A DNA stretch of 64,000 nucleotides from JASGCP01 sp965263285 (GTDB lineage Bacteria; Bacteroidota; Bacteroidia; Chitinophagales; Chitinophagaceae): assembly GCA_965263285.1 (NCBI GenBank), contig CBDHHD010000004.1, positions 434,001 through 498,000 on the forward strand, written 5' to 3'. How positions within the stretch are numbered: position 1 is the stretch's first letter; each line of letters starts with the position of its first letter. Made by a program: the position numbers and the translations under genes. The notes under the pieces were generated by a model that ran no database searches, was not told where the DNA came from, and was given only the letters and a program-made list of their open reading frames with translations. Shown one piece after another: positions 8,549-17,170 of the stretch.

Positions 8549-9787
8549 CTACTTACTTGCCCAATAAGCTTGTAAGTTTCTATCAAGCACTTCAAGGAAT
8601 TCTTCTGTGTATAAATAATCCGTGCCATGAAATACATTAGATTCGCTTTTTTTAATACAAGCGGCGAGGTCTTTCGTCATGCTACCTTGTTCTACTGTTT
8701 GTATGCATACATTTTCAAGAGCTTCACAAAAAGTAATCAGTTCTTGATTGTTATCTAATTTGCCTCTAAATGCCAAACCTCTTGTCCATGCGAATATAGA
8801 AGCAATAGGATTGGTAGAAGTAGGTAAGCCATTTTGGTGATCTCTATAGTGTCTGGTTACAGTGCCATGAGCTGCTTCTGATTCCATTACAGTACCGTCG
8901 GGTGTAATAAGGGTAGAAGTCATAAGCCCTAGTGAACCAAAACCTTGTGCTACGCTATCGCTTTGTACATCTCCGTCATAGTTTTTGCATGCCCATACAT
9001 AGCTACCTGTCCATCGAAGGCAACAAGCCACCATGTCGTCAATTAAATGATGTTCATATATGATGCCTAATTTATCAAATTCTTTTTTATATTCTTTTTG
9101 GTATAGGTCTTCAAAGATATCTTTAAAACGACCATCATATTTTTTTAATATGGTATTTTTAGTAGACAGGTAGAGTGGCCATTTTTTAAATATGGCTTGT
9201 TTAAAGCATGCATGAGCGAATCCGATAATACTTTCTTCTGTATTATACATGGTAAGTGCTACACCATCTCCTTTAAAATTATATACCACATATTCTTGTT
9301 TTGATCCATCTTCTCCTTCGAATTTTACGGTTAGTTTTCCTTTACCTTTAGTAACAAAGTCAGTAGCTTTATACTGATCTCCAAAAGCATGTCTTCCAAT
9401 ACAAATAGGTGTATTCCAATGAGGAATTAAGCGAGGTACATTTTTACAAATAATAGGCTCTCTGAATACGGTGCCATCTAATATATTACGAATAGTACCA
9501 TTAGGACTTTTCCACATTTCTTTTAGGTTAAATTCTTTTACTCTTGCTTCATCTGGTGTAATGGTAGCACATTTAATTCCTACTCCGCATTTTTTAATAG
9601 CTCGTGCCGATTCTACAGTTACTTCGTCATTTGTTTTGTCTCTATATTCAATACCTAAATCAAAGTATTCAATAGGTAAATCTAAATAAGGTAAAATAAG
9701 TTTGTGTTTAATAAATTTCCATATAATTCTTGTCATTTCATCTCCATCTAATTCTACAATGGGGTTAAGAACTTTTATTTTTTTCAT
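8549..9787 (-). CDS. icd: NADP-dependent isocitrate dehydrogenase (dimeric, eukaryote-like type)
   Basis: A 412-residue enzyme that converts isocitrate to 2-oxoglutarate in the TCA cycle, making NADPH. The sequence matches the dimeric class shared with eukaryotes: PIVELDGDEMTRIIW, IKCATITPDEARV, WKSPNGTIRNILDGTVFREPI, IGRHAFGDQYKATDF, YNFKGDGVALTMYNTEESI, and the C-terminal LITPDGTVMESEAAHGTVTRHYRDHQ region. I place the start at the ATG at 9787 (MKKIKVLNP). A TTG at 9805 is in frame but lies inside the promoter box. The gene is divergent from the SPFH gene and appears intact. Confidence 0.95.
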   Translation of the reverse strand: MKKIKVLNPIVELDGDEMTRIIWKFIKHKLILPYLDLPIEYFDLGIEYRDKTNDEVTVESARAIKKCGVGIKCATITPDEARVKEFNLKEMWKSPNGTIRNILDGTVFREPIICKNVPRLIPHWNTPICIGRHAFGDQYKATDFVTKGKGKLTVKFEGEDGSKQEYVVYNFKGDGVALTMYNTEESIIGFAHACFKQAIFKKWPLYLSTKNTILKKYDGRFKDIFEDLYQKEYKKEFDKLGIIYEHHLIDDMVACCLRWTGSYVWACKNYDGDVQSDSVAQGFGSLGLMTSTLITPDGTVMESEAAHGTVTRHYRDHQNGLPTSTNPIASIFAWTRGLAFRGKLDNNQELITFCEALENVCIQTVEQGSMTKDLAACIKKSESNVFHGTDYLYTEEFLEVLDRNLQAYWASK

Positions 9788-9802
9788 AACGATATTTTTT
9801 TG

Positions 9803-9810
9803 CAAACATA
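9803..9810 (-). promoter_or_regulatory. Bacteroidota -7 box (TATGTTTG) of icd
   Basis: On the minus strand TATGTTTG fits TAnnTTTG and lies 15 bases before the chosen ATG at 9787. The -33 box is unclear. Confidence 0.55.
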
Positions 9811-9847
9811 CATAAGTATGTTGAAATAATGAAATCTTTAGTTAGAG

Positions 9848-9875
9848 TGGCTACATCTTTTTTTGAGGCGCTGGG
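9848..9875. repeat. Short remnant of a type-1 repeat end
   Basis: GGCTACATCTTTTTTTGAGG followed by CGCTGGG matches the terminal inverted repeat of the core. Only this end is present, between icd and the SPFH gene. Confidence 0.7.
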
Positions 9876-9920
9876 TTTTTATTTACTAAAAAATTTACAC
9901 ATTATTATTATTATTATTTG

Positions 9921-9928
9921 TAACTTTG
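9921..9928 (+). promoter_or_regulatory. Bacteroidota -7 box (TAACTTTG) of the SPFH operon
   Basis: TAACTTTG fits TAnnTTTG and lies 18 bases before the ATG at 9947. It follows a run of ATT triplets that lacks a clear -33 box. Confidence 0.5.
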
Positions 9929-9946
9929 CATATAAATTACATTACA

Positions 9947-11054
9947 ATGGCTCTGATAGATGTTGTTAAAATTGTGAGTAATGACAGTGAATTTGTTGTC
10001 AAGTACCCTTCAGAAGACCTCCGATTAGGTACTCAGGTTGTTGTAAATATAAGTCAAACAGCTTTTTTTGTAAAGGGGGGGGGGTAAAATACTGGATCAA
10101 TTCGAAAGTGGCACCCATACAATAAAAACGGAGAACATACCCCTTTTAAACAAACTTATCAATTTGCCTTTTGGTGGCAATAGTCCATTTCAAGCAGAGG
10201 TGTGGTATATAAATTTAATCAGTAAACTAGACATAAAGTGGGGCACTCCTAATCCTATTCAAATAGAAGATCCGAAGTATAAAGTAATCGTACCTGTTAG
10301 AGCATACGGACAGTACGGATTCAGAATTTCCAATCCAAGAGTATTTTTAGAGACTCTTGTTGGAAATATGTCTGTTTTTACTGTGGAAAAAGTTAATGAA
10401 TATTTTAAGGGAAAAATCTTATCATCATTAACTTCATTGATTACAGAGCAAATGATTTCCAATAATATTTCAATATTGGAAATCAATGTACGACTTGAAC
10501 AACTTTCAAATTTTGCTTCAGAGAAAATAAAAAGTGAATTCAATAAATATGGAATTGAAATCGTTAACTTTTTCTTCATTTCAATTAATATTCCAGAAGA
10601 CGATATTTCCATTGTTAAATTAAAGGAAGCAAAAGACCTTGCTGCAAAAATTCAAATACTTGGAAGAGATGTTTATCAAATGGATAGAAGTTTTGGTGTT
10701 CTTGATAAAGCAGCAGAAAACGAAGGTGGGGTTGCAGGCTCATTAGCTGGTGCCGGGCTAGGATTAGGAATTGGAGCTGGTTTAGCTGGGAATATGAATC
10801 AGGTTTCAGGAAATCTTAATACAAATGTTCCTCCTCCTTTGCCTCCGACTATTACATATTATGTAGTAATTAACAACACTCAATCTGGTCCTTATAATTT
10901 CAATCAAATTGCCCAGCTGATTCAATCAGGGCAAATCACACCTAAAAGTTATGTTTGGAAGGCGGGGATGATTAATTGGGAATTACTAAAAAACCAACCT
11001 GATTTGGCTACACTTATTATAAACACACCACCACCTCCTCCTAATATAGTATAA
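9947..11054 (+). pseudogene. SPFH-domain / GYF_2-domain protein, out of frame at a run of ten G
   Basis: The reading frame opens at ATG 9947 (MALIDVVKIVSNDSEFVVKYPSEDLRLGT) and runs to the poly-G tract at 10075-10084, where ten G cause an immediate TAA. Removing one G restores the frame into ILDQFESGTHTIKTENIPLLNKLINLPFGGNSPFQAEVW and on to 11054. The complete protein would be about 368 residues: an SPFH (band-7) domain of the YdjI-like kind over the first ~250, a glycine-rich hydrophobic stretch (AGAGLGLGIGAGLAG), and a C-terminal GYF_2 domain (YYVVINNTQSGPYNFNQIAQLI ... VWKAGMINWELL). Such proteins scaffold membrane or contractile assemblies. The break may be phase-variable rather than decay, since the rest is uncorrupted. 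Confidence 0.85.
10075..10084 (+). repeat. Homopolymer run of ten G inside the SPFH gene
   Basis: Ten consecutive G in a very AT-rich coding region. Nine would keep the reading frame open, ten close it. Such tracts are classical slippage sites. An assembly or sequencing length error is the main alternative. Confidence 0.9.
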
Positions 11055-11060
11055 GAAATT

Positions 11061-11414
11061 ATGAAAAAAATTTTAACAATTGTCGCAATCGTTATACTCA
11101 TAATTAATTCTATCTCTGGATTGGTTCTCTCCTCGTATAGTTTATTTAATTGGCTTTGTGCAGATGTTGCAATAATATTAGGTTTGGTATTTCATTTGGT
11201 TTTGAACAAATCTAGTGCAAGTGATGGAATGAAAATTAGTTTTAATTTAATTATCTCATTTTTTACAATTATATCTTTCCTTCTTGCAGTTGTTATGCCT
11301 TCTAATATTAAGAATAATTTAATTTTTATTTTTCTAATCATTTCCATTTCTATTCAAATATTGATAGGCATTATTCCAAAATATTTTACAGCCCTAAGTA
11401 ATTCAAACAAATAA
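11061..11414 (+). CDS. Small four-helix membrane protein of unknown function
   Basis: A 117-residue protein that is almost entirely hydrophobic, with four predicted membrane helices (about 5-27, 31-49, 59-80 and 86-106). I do not recognise a family. It starts 6 bases after the SPFH gene and ends 11 bases before the zinc-ribbon gene, so the three are almost certainly one operon. A membrane partner for the SPFH protein is a reasonable guess only. Confidence 0.7.
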   Translation: MKKILTIVAIVILIINSISGLVLSSYSLFNWLCADVAIILGLVFHLVLNKSSASDGMKISFNLIISFFTIISFLLAVVMPSNIKNNLIFIFLIISISIQILIGIIPKYFTALSNSNK

Positions 11415-11425
11415 AAAAATAAAAT

Positions 11426-12310
11426 ATGAGTAAACTCGAATTAACCTCTTTGAATTGCACCAATTGCGGTGCATCACTCCATGGATATGAAGGTAAAAAT
11501 GAAATACAATGTGAATATTGTAATACAACAACTAAAGTACTTCGCCCAAGAGCTGTGATTGTAACACAAGGAAACCTAACTCCTGATAACTACGATCGTC
11601 TCAACAATTATGTTGAGATTTTGCAAAAAGCTATAAGAGCGGGCAATTATAATGAAGGATATGATTACTGTAACAAGGCCTTAGAGGTAAATCCAAACAT
11701 AGGATCAATATGGGAGAATAAGGCAATATGCGCTTTTTGGAGCAGTGTGAGCTTTCTACATGAAGATAAAATTACTATTTCAAAGGCAAGAGAAATAAGG
11801 ACATATTTAAGTGCATCTAAAGAAAATGATCCTAGTAGTGATACATACGAAACAACTGCGGATTCAATAGGAAGTAACTTAGCTACAATTTTGCAGTTAA
11901 AAATGACAGCAATAGTACCTGAAAAAAATGAACCTGGATCTAAATCAACCAGTTTGAATCATTATTCAGTTAGTAGCTTGAAGCGTATTAAAGATTATCT
12001 TGACACTATGGAAACAGCTTTTGATATAATGGTTAATAAAGATGCAGATATTTTAAAATACATTGTAAATGAGTTGTCCAACAATGGTAAGGTAACTTGG
12101 TGGACAACTAAAACGACTCCTTCTAAGAATACTTCTCTAGCAGCAGGAATTGATGTCTATAGCAAGAGAAATGCATTGATCAAAAGAATACAGAGTTTAG
12201 ACATAAGCTATGTACCTCCTAAAATAAAAATAAAAACACCTCCAGAGGTGTGGGCAGTAGTTATAGTTATATTTATAATAATTTACTTATTGATTCGTAT
12301 TTTTGGTTGA
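11426..12310 (+). CDS. Zinc-ribbon, TPR-like protein with a C-terminal membrane anchor
   Basis: A 294-residue protein. Residues 10-33 (LNCTNCGASLHGYEGKNEIQ then CEYC) form a four-cysteine zinc ribbon of the kind found with SPFH and TPM-type proteins. Residues about 60-100 (AIRAGNYNEGYDYCNKALEVNPNIGSIWENKAI) look like one tetratricopeptide hairpin. A single helix at about 275-291 would anchor it in the membrane. It is the third gene of the SPFH operon. Its stop codon lies inside a 17-base tandem duplication (12290-12323, unit TTGATTCGTATTTTTGG), so the original end may have differed. Confidence 0.75.
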   Translation: MSKLELTSLNCTNCGASLHGYEGKNEIQCEYCNTTTKVLRPRAVIVTQGNLTPDNYDRLNNYVEILQKAIRAGNYNEGYDYCNKALEVNPNIGSIWENKAICAFWSSVSFLHEDKITISKAREIRTYLSASKENDPSSDTYETTADSIGSNLATILQLKMTAIVPEKNEPGSKSTSLNHYSVSSLKRIKDYLDTMETAFDIMVNKDADILKYIVNELSNNGKVTWWTTKTTPSKNTSLAAGIDVYSKRNALIKRIQSLDISYVPPKIKIKTPPEVWAVVIVIFIIIYLLIRIFG

Positions 12311-12329
12311 TTCGTATTTTTGGGCACAG

Positions 12330-12480
12330 TCACAATTAAATTTAGTGTGAGAGGTTATGTAAAAATACAAAATAAAATGCGTTTTTGCAAAAATAATTTA
12401 GATTTTATACAAAACGATGCTAAATATTGCATCAGGTTTTGCGATTACCAGTATTGAAAAAAGCTGAAGAAAAATAAGAA
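12330..12480 (-). mobile_element. Remnant of an IS1380-type end
   Basis: The stretch matches the terminal region of the decayed IS1380-type element at 42800-42940 in inverted orientation. It shares AAATTTAGTGTGAG, ATACAAAATAAAATG, GCAAAAA, ACGATGCTAAAT and TTGCATCAG, then TTTTGCGATTACCA and AAGCTGAAGAAAAA. It contains no usable coding sequence and is followed by another copy of the same end at 12498. Confidence 0.75.
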
Positions 12481-12497
12481 ACAGTTCGTATTTATTT

Positions 12498-13056
12498 GGC
12501 ATAACTAAATTTAGTATGAGGGGGTATGTAAAGATACAAAATAAAATGGATATTTGTAAAAACAATTTTATATGGGCTACATCTTTTTTTGAGGTGCTGG
12601 AAGCATGGATTATTACATATATATAAATATGGAAATAATAGGAAATATCTGATGAGGACTGCCCTCAGATAAAGAGCGTTACAAAACGAGGTGAGCGAAG
12701 CGACCAGCGAGAATGTGGAGGCGGAAGTTTTTATACATGAATCGTTATGATGAGCATAAAGTATGTACATAAAAGATCACTATGGATAAGCTCATCATAA
12801 CGATTCATACCTAACCGCCTCCTATTCATTCTCGCTAGCGTAGCGAGCCGTAGTTTTGTAGCTCTTTATCTGCAGGCTTGATTTTTTCTTTGTTTCTTTC
12901 TTTTGTATCAAGACAAAAGAAAGAAAAGGATATAAAAAATAAATGATAAACCTATATATGAGCAATTACAAAAACATAAATATCCCCCAGCACCTCAAAA
13001 AAAGATGTAGCCTTTTAGTAAACTAAATTTTTCCTCACACTAAATTTAGTTATGCC
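12498..13056. mobile_element. Complete non-autonomous element with type-2 (IS1380-like) ends
   Basis: 559 bp. It starts GGCATAACTAAATTTAGTAT and ends with the inverted ACTAAATTTAGTTATGCC. The left arm (12498-12574) is the IS1380 'B' end with its outward promoter pointing left. The core is 12575-13012, bounded by GGCTACATCTTTTTTTGAGG and its inverse. The right arm is the short 'A' end. ATTTATTT stands on both sides, which could be an 8-bp target duplication, although low complexity makes this uncertain. The core holds a large hairpin with arms GAATCGTTATGATGAGC and its inverse around a ~33-base loop. Confidence 0.8.
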
Positions 13057-13415
13057 ATTTATTTTAAATATTTACCTGGTGTTTATAAAAAGAAAGAGGA
13101 TGCTAATAATGCATATAAAATTTATGATTATTTGCATGAAAGAGAATGGCAACGCTTAAGTTTATTTGAATATAAATGCTATATTATTTGTGCTTTACCA
13201 AGATACATAGATGAAGATAGTTCTATAAGATTGATAGATATTGATTTTGCTGACACTAGAAAGAGCTACACTCGTTTATTTGCTCAAGCTATTAAGAATT
13301 ATTACAGGATGTTAAAGTGCAAAAGGCGGTAGCTAAAAAATTTCAAACGACTCCTTATATAGTTAACAGCATCATGGATGAAGTCGTAAGTAAAGGTTTA
13401 AAAATTAAGAACTAA
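13057..13415 (+). pseudogene. Decayed gene fragment of unknown function
   Basis: An open frame runs straight out of the repeat-element border at 13057 (FKYLPGVYKKKEDANNAYK, then IYDYLHEREWQRLSLFEYK) to a stop at 13332. Shifting frame near 13315 continues into VQKAVAKKFQTTPYIVNSIM and DEVVSKGLKIKN, with a stop at 13413-13415. The 5' part is missing and one frameshift is present. I do not recognise the family. Confidence 0.6.
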
Positions 13416-13430
13416 GAGATAATATCTAAA

Positions 13431-13438
13431 TATCTTTG
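13431..13438 (+). promoter_or_regulatory. Bacteroidota -7 box (TATCTTTG), probable leaderless start
   Basis: TATCTTTG ends four bases before the ATG at 13443, the same spacing and the same CATTATG context as at 4068-4080. The transcript would begin at the start codon. Confidence 0.55.
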
Positions 13439-13442
13439 CATT

Positions 13443-14360
13443 ATGAAAAAATCATCTACCCCTTCGCATGCGAAAAAACAAATCAATCCTTATTTTCTTT
13501 CTTTTGCTAACAAAAAAAACAGAAATGTCCAAAGCAGTAGTGCACAAATTCCTTTTATAAAAAGAACAACAAAAGTTCCAAGAGAAGAAGGGGCATTGGT
13601 GAAAGTGAATACTATATTCCCTATGCCCATTAATAAATATATTGCCCATTGTGGGCAATGTAGTAGAAGGGAGTCAGTGGATTGGATTAAACAAGGATGG
13701 GTAAAATTAAATCAACAAATTTGTTTAGAGCCTCATACAAGAGTAACTGAAAAAGATAAGGTATTTGTACATAATAAGTTAATTATAATTGAAGAAACAA
13801 AAAGGTATATATTACTAAATAAACCTAAAGATTATATTACTACTACCAAAGACCCACAAGAAAGAAAAACAGTATTTGACTTAGTAAAGCACCTTTGTAA
13901 TGAAAGAGTATATCCTATTGGCCGATTAGATAGAAATTCAACTGGTGTATTGCTATTAACTAATGATGGTGTGTTAACACAGCAACTTACTCATCCGTCA
14001 TTTGGTATTAAAAAAATATATGAAGTGAGGTTAAATAGGTCATTGACAGCTCGAGATACAGAAAAATTAGAAAAGGGTATTATGTTAGAAGATGGTTTAG
14101 CTCAAGTTGATCAATTGGCATTTTTAGATGTGAAAGACAAATCTATTTTAGGAATTGAAATACATAGTGGTAAAAATCGTATCATTCGTAGGATGTTTAA
14201 TGCAATAGGTTATGATGTAGTTATGCTGGATAGGGTTTGCTTTGGTCCTTTTACAAAAAAGAATCTTCCAAGGGGAAAATGTCGTTTCCTTACTCAATCA
14301 GAGATGCGTCAAATTAAACATTTTCATCATTCATTTGTAAAAAAGCAAATTACTCCATAA
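13443..14360 (+). CDS. rluB: RsuA/RluB-family ribosomal pseudouridine synthase
   Basis: A 305-residue protein with a basic, Ser/Lys-rich N-terminal extension (about 1-58), an S4 RNA-binding domain (MPINKYIAHCGQCSRRESVDWIKQG) and a pseudouridine synthase domain. The catalytic aspartate lies in YPIGRLDRNSTGVLLLTNDG, and the C-terminal GIEIHSGKNRIIRRMFNAIGY is typical of RsuA/RluB/RluE/RluF enzymes. It would convert a uridine of 23S (RluB-like) or 16S rRNA to pseudouridine. The exact target cannot be told, but RluB-type is the usual one with such an extension in this phylum. The next gene starts 4 bases after its stop. Confidence 0.88.
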   Translation: MKKSSTPSHAKKQINPYFLSFANKKNRNVQSSSAQIPFIKRTTKVPREEGALVKVNTIFPMPINKYIAHCGQCSRRESVDWIKQGWVKLNQQICLEPHTRVTEKDKVFVHNKLIIIEETKRYILLNKPKDYITTTKDPQERKTVFDLVKHLCNERVYPIGRLDRNSTGVLLLTNDGVLTQQLTHPSFGIKKIYEVRLNRSLTARDTEKLEKGIMLEDGLAQVDQLAFLDVKDKSILGIEIHSGKNRIIRRMFNAIGYDVVMLDRVCFGPFTKKNLPRGKCRFLTQSEMRQIKHFHHSFVKKQITP

Positions 14361-14363
14361 AAA

Positions 14364-14684
14364 ATGGCGCAAAAATATTTGCTAAATATAACCATGCAAG
14401 TGCATAAAAATATACATGCTGATTGGCTCGCATGGGTAAAGAACGAACATATTCCTACTATGATGAATACACAGTATTTTACACATTATAATATGTGGAA
14501 ATTATTAGATGCATTAGAGGAAGATACGCTTAGCTATGCAATTCAATTTGTAGTAACAAAAGACGATTCTGAAATAATGCATTATATAGAAGACTATCGA
14601 CAATCTATTTCCAAGCAAGTGTTTTATTCTTTTAATAACGCTTGTTTCGCCTTTTCTACACTTTTGTTGTCAGTAGATCTATGA
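14364..14684 (+). CDS. DUF4286 family protein
   Basis: A 106-residue soluble protein. The pattern MAQKYLLNITMQVHKNIHADWLAWVKNEHIPTMM ... YAIQFVVTKDDSEIMHYIED matches the DUF4286 family, small ferredoxin-fold-like proteins widespread in Bacteroidota and of unknown function. It follows the pseudouridine synthase by 3 bases, so the two share a transcript. The 178 bases after it up to the chitinase 3' end contain nothing I recognise. Confidence 0.8.
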   Translation: MAQKYLLNITMQVHKNIHADWLAWVKNEHIPTMMNTQYFTHYNMWKLLDALEEDTLSYAIQFVVTKDDSEIMHYIEDYRQSISKQVFYSFNNACFAFSTLLLSVDL

Positions 14685-14862
14685 GGTGTCAATTGTTTAT
14701 ACTATATAGCATGTAGCTATGCGTTAAAACCTGCCAACATAACAATACTCTCTTATTTAAAGGGATATGGCAACAAGTTAAATGCTATACCCCAGAATTG
14801 TAAACCATTCATACTTTAAAAAATTACCTAATTTAATATTTCTCTATGAGATTTTGCTCATA

Positions 14863-16668
14863 TTAAAATGTACCAGGAACAACAATAGGCTTGTTTATTT
14901 TATGATTTTTATTGTCTTGTACTTTTACAATAAAAAAATTAACTTTATGATTAATTGTAAAATTTAAGACACTGCTTTGAGATATACCATTAAACAATTG
15001 ATTGCCACTCATATCGTATACTTGCACATTGTCACCTTCTGTTATGCCTGTAACTTTATAATTAGGATAAACAGGATTAGGCGTAACAAGGAATCCATTA
15101 TTATTGCTGTCGATAGGATTAGGGGTTGCAAAATTTGTAAGCACATTATTAGTAACCTTATTCGTTGAAGTTGCAAAATTATTATTAATTGTATTAACGA
15201 GAATAGAAGTTGTTTGAGGACAAGAAACTAATTTATTACCCGTTCCAACTGGTACTGTTTGCGCTGCCATGTTTTGCAAATCACCATATACATTCCAAAC
15301 AATGGTGCCAGCTAAATTATTAGCTACAATATATCTTGCTTTATATCCTATAGAGGTAGTATCATCATAGCTTAAAAAATATTTGCCATTTGTTTTATAG
15401 GGTACTTTTGCGTTATCATCCCAATAATAATTCCAATTTGTTGTACTTTGTTGTATAGCATTAAAATTAGGGGTAGCAGCCCATGTATTTGTTGGCCAAT
15501 TGTCATAATCTGCAGAAGTAGTAACCTGTCCATCAGGTAATACATATTGACTTGTTTGTACTGTTGGAACACTTAAGCCGGCCTGTGCATTGCAAATAAC
15601 CCCACGACCATAAAAAGGGATACCCATATTTATTTGATTAGCAGGTATTCCTAATGAAATAGCTTTTTGTATAAGAGCATTATCGTTGTAATTGCTGTTT
15701 TCAGATCCTGGATAATTATAGAGTGGTGCATTATGACCTGCTATAGTACTCCAACCTCCATTGAAATCATATCCAAAGAAATTAAAATAATTTAGTGTTT
15801 TTGATAATGCAGTATAATTAAAGCCCGTTAAAATATTAATATTATTGCTAAAACAAGCCGTTAATATGGCATTGGCACCTATAGAGTCTCTAATTTGTTG
15901 CATAAGTAAGGTGAAATTGCCATAATCTGCTGTTGTTCCTGTAAATTGCATTCCTGATCCATTGGGATATTCCCAGTCAATATCAATTCCATCAAATCCT
16001 AATGTATTTACAAGCCATTTGCATTTACTTGCCAAAACTGCTCTTTTATTGGGACTGGCTGATACACTTGGAAATTCTTCAGACATCGACCAGCCTCCAA
16101 TTGATGCCACTGCCTTTACTCCATTAGCATGGCATAAATCTATTAAACCATTTTTTGAACCATCTGGCACAGTTAGTGGGAAACTCCCTATTGCTCCTGT
16201 ATTTATGTTTTTCCATCCAGAACCATCATTTCTATATCCTAAATTATAAGCTACATCGTTGTTTTGTATATAATAAGTTACATACAAACTACCAAAAAGA
16301 ATGTACATGTCCCAGCTACTATAAGTGTCGGAGTCAATAATGGGTGCAGGCAATTGCGGTTGGTAATCAGGAGCAATGGTTTTCGCATTTCTTAAATCAG
16401 CACTATGTAGGCTACCATCATTTGCTAGACCAAAAAAACTAAAGTTTAATATGGTGTATTGAGAATAGTTAATATTTAGTTGGCTAGAAGATCCAGCTGG
16501 AATAAGGTTATTTATGTTTTTCCATGCATCCCATTGTGTTATATAACCAATTACTTGCTTTTGATGATCTTTCGTTGTGTGAGGAACAACAGAGGAGATT
16601 TGAGAAAAAACAATAGTCGAGGATAACGATAATAATAATGTGTAAATACAAATTTGCTTCATCTTCAT
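14863..16668 (-). CDS. Secreted GH18 chitinase with a T9SS C-terminal sorting domain
   Basis: A 601-residue protein. Residues 1-22 are a signal peptide (ICIYTLLLSLSSTIVFSQ). A glycoside hydrolase family 18 domain spans about 35-480, with the substrate motif VASIGGWS and the catalytic motif GFDGIDIDWEYP, whose final glutamate is the proton donor. The family cleaves chitin beta-1,4 links. The last ~85 residues (TPNPVYPNYKVTGITEGDNV ... QVYDMSGNQLFNG ... FFIVKVQDNKNHK) form a type A sorting domain for the type IX secretion system, so the enzyme is exported across the outer membrane. A type-2 element end with a consensus outward promoter lies about 60 bases upstream (16731-16800). Confidence 0.92.
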   Translation of the reverse strand: MKMKQICIYTLLLSLSSTIVFSQISSVVPHTTKDHQKQVIGYITQWDAWKNINNLIPAGSSSQLNINYSQYTILNFSFFGLANDGSLHSADLRNAKTIAPDYQPQLPAPIIDSDTYSSWDMYILFGSLYVTYYIQNNDVAYNLGYRNDGSGWKNINTGAIGSFPLTVPDGSKNGLIDLCHANGVKAVASIGGWSMSEEFPSVSASPNKRAVLASKCKWLVNTLGFDGIDIDWEYPNGSGMQFTGTTADYGNFTLLMQQIRDSIGANAILTACFSNNINILTGFNYTALSKTLNYFNFFGYDFNGGWSTIAGHNAPLYNYPGSENSNYNDNALIQKAISLGIPANQINMGIPFYGRGVICNAQAGLSVPTVQTSQYVLPDGQVTTSADYDNWPTNTWAATPNFNAIQQSTTNWNYYWDDNAKVPYKTNGKYFLSYDDTTSIGYKARYIVANNLAGTIVWNVYGDLQNMAAQTVPVGTGNKLVSCPQTTSILVNTINNNFATSTNKVTNNVLTNFATPNPIDSNNNGFLVTPNPVYPNYKVTGITEGDNVQVYDMSGNQLFNGISQSSVLNFTINHKVNFFIVKVQDNKNHKINKPIVVPGTF

Positions 16669-16730
16669 GATATTATTTAATTTATTTCCTCTTGACTTCG
16701 AAATATAGGTGCAAAGTTTAATTTAATACG

Positions 16731-17035
16731 GCATAACTAAATTTAGTGTGAGGGAAAATGCAAAAATACAAAATAAAATGGATATTTGCAAAAACAATTT
16801 TATATGGGCTAAATCTTTTTTTGAGGTGCTAAGAGGTTTTTAATCAATGGCAACTACTCATGTATAGGTTCATACTCGTTTTTTTTTCTTTGTTTCTTTC
16901 TTTTGTCTTGATACAAAAGAAAGAAACAAAGAAAAAATCAAGACTGCAGATAAAGAGTAGAGACACATTGCAATGTGTCTCTACTACAGCTCGCTACGCT
17001 ATCTGAGGATAATTGGAGGCGGTTAGGTATGAATG
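16731..17035. mobile_element. Truncated type-2 element (B end plus left half of the core)
   Basis: It begins GGCATAACTAAATTTAGTGT, carries the B end, then GGGCTAAATCTTTTTTTGAG (core start near 16806) and the core to about 17035. The right half and right end are missing. It also contains a 24-base insertion-like palindrome around GAGACACATTGCAATGTGTC at about 16968. Confidence 0.75.
16761..16792 (-). promoter_or_regulatory. Outward promoter in element end, directed into the chitinase gene
   Basis: On the minus strand TTTG (16789-16792), a 20-base spacer and TATTTTTG (16761-16768) form a consensus Bacteroidota promoter. The predicted start is near 16754, about 85 bases before the chitinase ATG at 16668. 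It is part of the mobile element, not of the gene's own leader. Confidence 0.7.
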
Positions 17036-17170
17036 GGAGTATAAATTAAGTAGTAAAACATGTTCCACTAAGAGAGCATCAATTAAGTAATTATTTTTTT
17101 TATTATTTTTATTTTTTATTTAACTTTACTAATTAAGTATTCTATTTTTTAAATTTTAAATCTTATTTTT

